Below, piece by piece: positions 61,811-64,000 of a stretch of 64,000 nt of DNA. Below the pieces are notes generated by a model that was given only the letters and a program-made list of their open reading frames with translations, made no database searches and was not told the origin of the DNA. The DNA is taken from positions 50,579 to 114,578 of the forward strand of contig NZ_BMPQ01000020.1 in assembly GCF_014647675.1 (NCBI RefSeq), read 5' to 3'. Made by a program: the position numbers and the translations under genes. How positions within the stretch are numbered: position 1 is the stretch's first letter; every line of letters begins with the position of its first letter. Source of the DNA: Streptomyces flaveus. Its GTDB lineage: Bacteria; Actinomycetota; Actinomycetes; Streptomycetales; Streptomycetaceae.

Positions 61811-62722
61811 ATGGAGATGACCCCAGCCTCCGGCGCCGGGCGGGCGCCCAGCGCCCGCGCTCACAGACGCCGTTCCCGATGGCTCAGCGGGAAGTTCCTG
61901 GCGCTCTTCCTCGCCGTGGCGACGCTGCTGGGCGGCGGAACGTGGTTCGTCTCGTCCCAGGAGCAGGAGGCGAGCGCCGCCGTCGACGACGGCAAGAACT
62001 TCCAGTTCCCGACGGAGAAACTGGATACCGCGATCGCCTACTGGATGAGCCGGGGCTTCCCCGCCGGCAGGCGAAGCGACCGGATCGACATGAGCGACCC
62101 CAACGACCCCACGAACGCAGCGACAAACCGGGTCGGCCACATCATGCGCGGCGGCTTCTTCCTCGACGCCGCCAACGGGGATCTCACCAATTTCATCCGG
62201 AGCATCCCCGGGACGCAGGAGCCGCAGCTCCTCGAGTTCGACATCAACATCCGGCCGACCCGGGGCACGAATCGCGGTGACGAGCGGATCGTCCGGGACG
62301 AAGTCAATGGCTTTATCTTCTACACCCCCAACCACTACACGGACTTCCACCTCTACCAGTACCTGGAGGGCCCCAACGCATCGGACGTGACCATGCCCGT
62401 GCCGGCCCCCGTGTGCCAGGCGAGCGGGAGTGGCTTCACCTGCCCCAATCCCACAGCAGGTGCCGCTGCTGTGCAGGTCACGGAGGAGACGCCCACCGCC
62501 GAGGAACTGGCCGACCAGCCCGCCGAAGGGCCGGAGACCCCCGGCGCCAACAGCAACGACGCCCCCGTCAACAACCCGGAGTTCGAAGCGACGAACAGTG
62601 ATCTCCTGGGGATAGCACAGCAGCAGGGCGACAACCAGGCGTCGGAGTGGGCAGTCCTCATCACCGCACTCTGGAAGCTGTTCCTGGACCCCAGTAGGAG
62701 CAGCCCCAAAACCGAGCTTTGA
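61811..62722 (+). CDS. Secreted RNase Sa/T1-like protein sharing the RIP-SGNH leader
   Basis: The protein is 303 aa from ATG 61811 behind AAGGAG. Residues 1-45 copy the leader of the protein at 58735 (RWLSGKFLALFLA in both). Residues about 110-185 resemble guanyl-specific RNases: QLLEFDINIRP (Glu142, base), RGDERIV (Arg159) and YTPNHYTDF (His175), in the same order and spacing as Glu54, Arg69 and His85 of RNase Sa. The remaining tail is acidic, Pro/Asn-rich and ends with a short hydrophobic stretch. A secreted RNA-degrading toxin or nutrient RNase is inferred. No immunity gene (barstar-like) is seen adjacent. Confidence 0.7.
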   Translation: MEMTPASGAGRAPSARAHRRRSRWLSGKFLALFLAVATLLGGGTWFVSSQEQEASAAVDDGKNFQFPTEKLDTAIAYWMSRGFPAGRRSDRIDMSDPNDPTNAATNRVGHIMRGGFFLDAANGDLTNFIRSIPGTQEPQLLEFDINIRPTRGTNRGDERIVRDEVNGFIFYTPNHYTDFHLYQYLEGPNASDVTMPVPAPVCQASGSGFTCPNPTAGAAAVQVTEETPTAEELADQPAEGPETPGANSNDAPVNNPEFEATNSDLLGIAQQQGDNQASEWAVLITALWKLFLDPSRSSPKTEL

Positions 62723-62754
62723 TCGCTGACCTGACCTGATCGCTGACCTGACCT
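62721..62754. repeat. Tandem 17-bp duplication
   Basis: GATCGCTGACCTGACCT occurs twice head to tail, starting at the stop codon of the RNase-like gene. It looks like a recent slippage product. Confidence 0.8.
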
Positions 62755-62756
62755 GC

Positions 62757-62820
62757 GGAATCAGGGCCTCTTGGCAGCTCGCGGACGTCGAAGTCCACGA
62801 GCACCGGGGGCCCTGATTCC
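62757..62820 (+). terminator. Large inverted-repeat terminator, copy 2 of a two-copy element
   Basis: Perfect 12-bp arms GGAATCAGGGCC and GGCCCTGATTCC enclose 40 nt with inner arms GCTCGCGGAC and GTCCACGAGC (one mismatch). It shares CAGGGCCTCTTGG and AGCTCG with 22968-23032 and, like it, follows a secreted-protein gene. Confidence 0.7.
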
Positions 62821-62949
62821 TTGCTCCTCCACGAGAGCCAGAAAAAACGCCAAAAAATCTTGGCCGGCGATGTCGAGAACCCGTGACCGGCTCCGTCCCC
62901 GAGGTGAACGCGCCCACAATGGGTCGCACCGGCACCGAGGAGAACCACC

Positions 62950-63357
62950 ATGGCCAAGTACCTGCTGCTGAAGCACTACCGCGGCGCCCCGGCTCCGGCC
63001 AACGACGTGCCGATGGACCAGTGGAGCCCGGAGGAGATCTCGGCCCACGTGCAGTACATGAACGACTTCGCGGCCCGGCTGGAGAAGACCGGTGAGTTCG
63101 TCGACGGCCAGGCGCTCGCCCCCGAGGGCACGTGGGTCCGCTACGACGGTGAGGGGCGCCCGCCGGTCACCGACGGCCCGTTCGCCGAGACCAAGGACCT
63201 CATCGCCGGCTGGATGGTGATCGACGTCGACAGCTACGAGCGCGCCGTCGAGCTGGCCGGGGAGCTGTCGGCCGCCCCTGGGAAGGGCGGGGAGCCGATC
63301 CACGAGTGGCTCGAACTGCGCCCGTTCTACGGCGTGTCCCCCACCATCACGGAGTGA
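62950..63357 (+). CDS. YCII/DGPF-domain protein
   Basis: The protein is 135 aa from ATG 62950, with GAGGAG upstream. It carries the signature DGPFAETKDLIAGWMVIDVD and the start KYLLLKHYRG. DGPF proteins are the standard partners of ECF42 sigma factors, and the sigma gene follows 8 nt later. The fold is ferredoxin-like; an effect on sigma activity is suggested in the family but not settled. Confidence 0.92.
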   Translation: MAKYLLLKHYRGAPAPANDVPMDQWSPEEISAHVQYMNDFAARLEKTGEFVDGQALAPEGTWVRYDGEGRPPVTDGPFAETKDLIAGWMVIDVDSYERAVELAGELSAAPGKGGEPIHEWLELRPFYGVSPTITE

Positions 63358-63365
63358 CCTACGAG

Positions 63366-64000
63366 GTGAACCAGGTGAACGAGGTCCTGCTCAGGAGCCT
63401 CACGCCGAGTGTGCTCGCCATCCTCGTCCGCCGCGGAGCCGACTTCGCGGCGGCCGAGGACGCCGTGCAGGACGCGCTCATCGAGGCGGTCCGCGTCTGG
63501 CCCGCCGACCCGCCGCGGGATGCGAAGGGCTGGCTGGTCACCGTGGCCTGGCGCAAGTTCCTCGACGCGACCCGGGCGGAAGCCGCCCGCCGCCGGCGTG
63601 AGGACCTCGTCGACGAGGAGCCGGCGCCCGGGCCCGCGCCCACGGTGGACGACACCCTCCAGCTCTACTTCCTGTGCGCCCACCCGTCGCTGACGCCGTC
63701 GTCCGCGGTCGCGCTCACGCTGCGCGCCGTCGGCGGGCTGACCACCCGCCAGATCGCCCAGGCCTATCTGGTGCCCGAGGCGACCATGGCGCAACGGATC
63801 AGCCGGGCCAAGCACACCGTCTCCGGCGTGCGGTTCGACCAGCCCGGCGACGTCGCCACCGTGCTGCGCGTCCTCTACCTGGTCTTCAACGAGGGCTACT
63901 CCGGCGACGTCGACCTCGCCGCCGAGGCCATCCGGCTCACCCGGCAGCTCGCGGCCGCGATCGACCACCCCGAGGTGGCGGGGCTGCTCGCCCTCATGCT
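63366..64000 (+). CDS. ECF42-type RNA polymerase sigma factor (3' end outside window)
   Basis: It starts at GTG 63366; a second in-frame GTG at 63375 is possible. 211 codons are visible. Sigma-2 region: FAAAEDAVQDALIEAVRVWP, GWLVTVAWRKFLDATRAEAA. Sigma-4 region: LTLRAVGGLTTRQIAQAYLV, PEATMAQRISRAKHTV. The extension characteristic of ECF42 follows (LRVLYLVFNEGYSGDVDLAA, EAIRLTRQLAA). Its pairing with the DGPF gene is the hallmark of the group. Confidence 0.93.
   Translation, partial: MNQVNEVLLRSLTPSVLAILVRRGADFAAAEDAVQDALIEAVRVWPADPPRDAKGWLVTVAWRKFLDATRAEAARRRREDLVDEEPAPGPAPTVDDTLQLYFLCAHPSLTPSSAVALTLRAVGGLTTRQIAQAYLVPEATMAQRISRAKHTVSGVRFDQPGDVATVLRVLYLVFNEGYSGDVDLAAEAIRLTRQLAAAIDHPEVAGLLALM

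Noticed and set aside
61811..62722. ADP-ribosyltransferase toxin (scabin/pierisin type)
   Set aside because: No STS or ExE motif was found; the Glu-Arg-His order and the NHYTDF box fit the RNase Sa/T1 family better.
1..64000. CRISPR array, tRNA or rRNA genes
   Set aside because: No regularly spaced direct repeats, no cloverleaf-like sequences with conserved GGTTCGAATCC-type arms and no rRNA stretches were seen.

Overview
The window looks like a piece of a Streptomyces chromosome. Third codon positions are almost always G or C, GTG and TTG starts are common, and several actinomycete hallmarks are present: HTH/DUF5753 plus DUF397 gene pairs, SAV2177-type methyltransferases, an FxSxx-type TPR/NB-ARC protein, a sugar ABC transporter with no ATPase gene, an LAXTG sorting signal and widespread Streptomyces intergenic palindromic repeats. 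No rRNA, tRNA, CRISPR array or replication origin was seen. All calls are from reading sequence and motifs; no database search was possible.

Layout. (1) 1-6.6 kb: the end of a sortase-anchored beta-propeller protein, an AIM24-family protein, a secreted subtilisin with a P-domain and an ABC exporter. (2) 6.7-16.8 kb: a conflict/RiPP-like locus. Two plus-strand genes (EAD2-VMAP-C protein; SAV_2336/NB-ARC/TPR protein of the FxsT type) converge on a minus-strand run (HATPase, trypco2, trypsin-EAD2, FxsA-like small peptide, HExxH enzyme). The radical-SAM gene usual for FxSxx systems is absent from the window and the peptide lacks the FxSxx tail. (3) 17-19.1 kb: HTH, DUF397 and methyltransferase genes. 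(4) 19.1-45.4 kb: a glycan-use locus with GH84 hexosaminidase, SIS protein, RpiR regulator, GH38 alpha-mannosidase, ABC importer (binding protein and two permeases), GH3, BadF-type sugar kinase and a GH5-like hydrolase. It is split by a segment (22.4-30.2 kb) flanked by copies of the 3' end of the SIS gene. That segment holds a second HATPase/HTH/DUF397 module, two MFS exporters, an AraC regulator and an IS630 copy with an in-frame amber codon. (5) 46-52 kb: an unfamiliar cluster with a TrmB/LuxR-like regulator divergent from a short secreted peptide, followed by an 86-aa protein, two RmlC-like double-cupin proteins around a 93-aa protein, and an MFS transporter. (6) 52.2-56.4 kb: an MmpL/RND-type protein with a NarL-type two-component pair, behind a perfect 20-bp palindrome. 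(7) 56.4-62.8 kb: a truncated GH84 remnant, a zinc-finger/ricin-lectin membrane protein, and two secreted proteins that share an N-terminal leader but carry different predicted toxin domains: a ribosome-inactivating domain fused to an SGNH hydrolase, and an RNase Sa/T1-like domain. (8) 62.9-64 kb: a DGPF/YCII protein and the start of an ECF42-type sigma factor.

How it works together (inference). The GH84/GH38/GH3/GH5 set with the SIS protein, sugar kinase and importer fits use of mannose- and GlcNAc-containing glycans under RpiR control. The most novel-looking parts are the FxSxx-like locus without its radical SAM gene, the double-cupin cluster, and the RIP/RNase pair with a shared leader.
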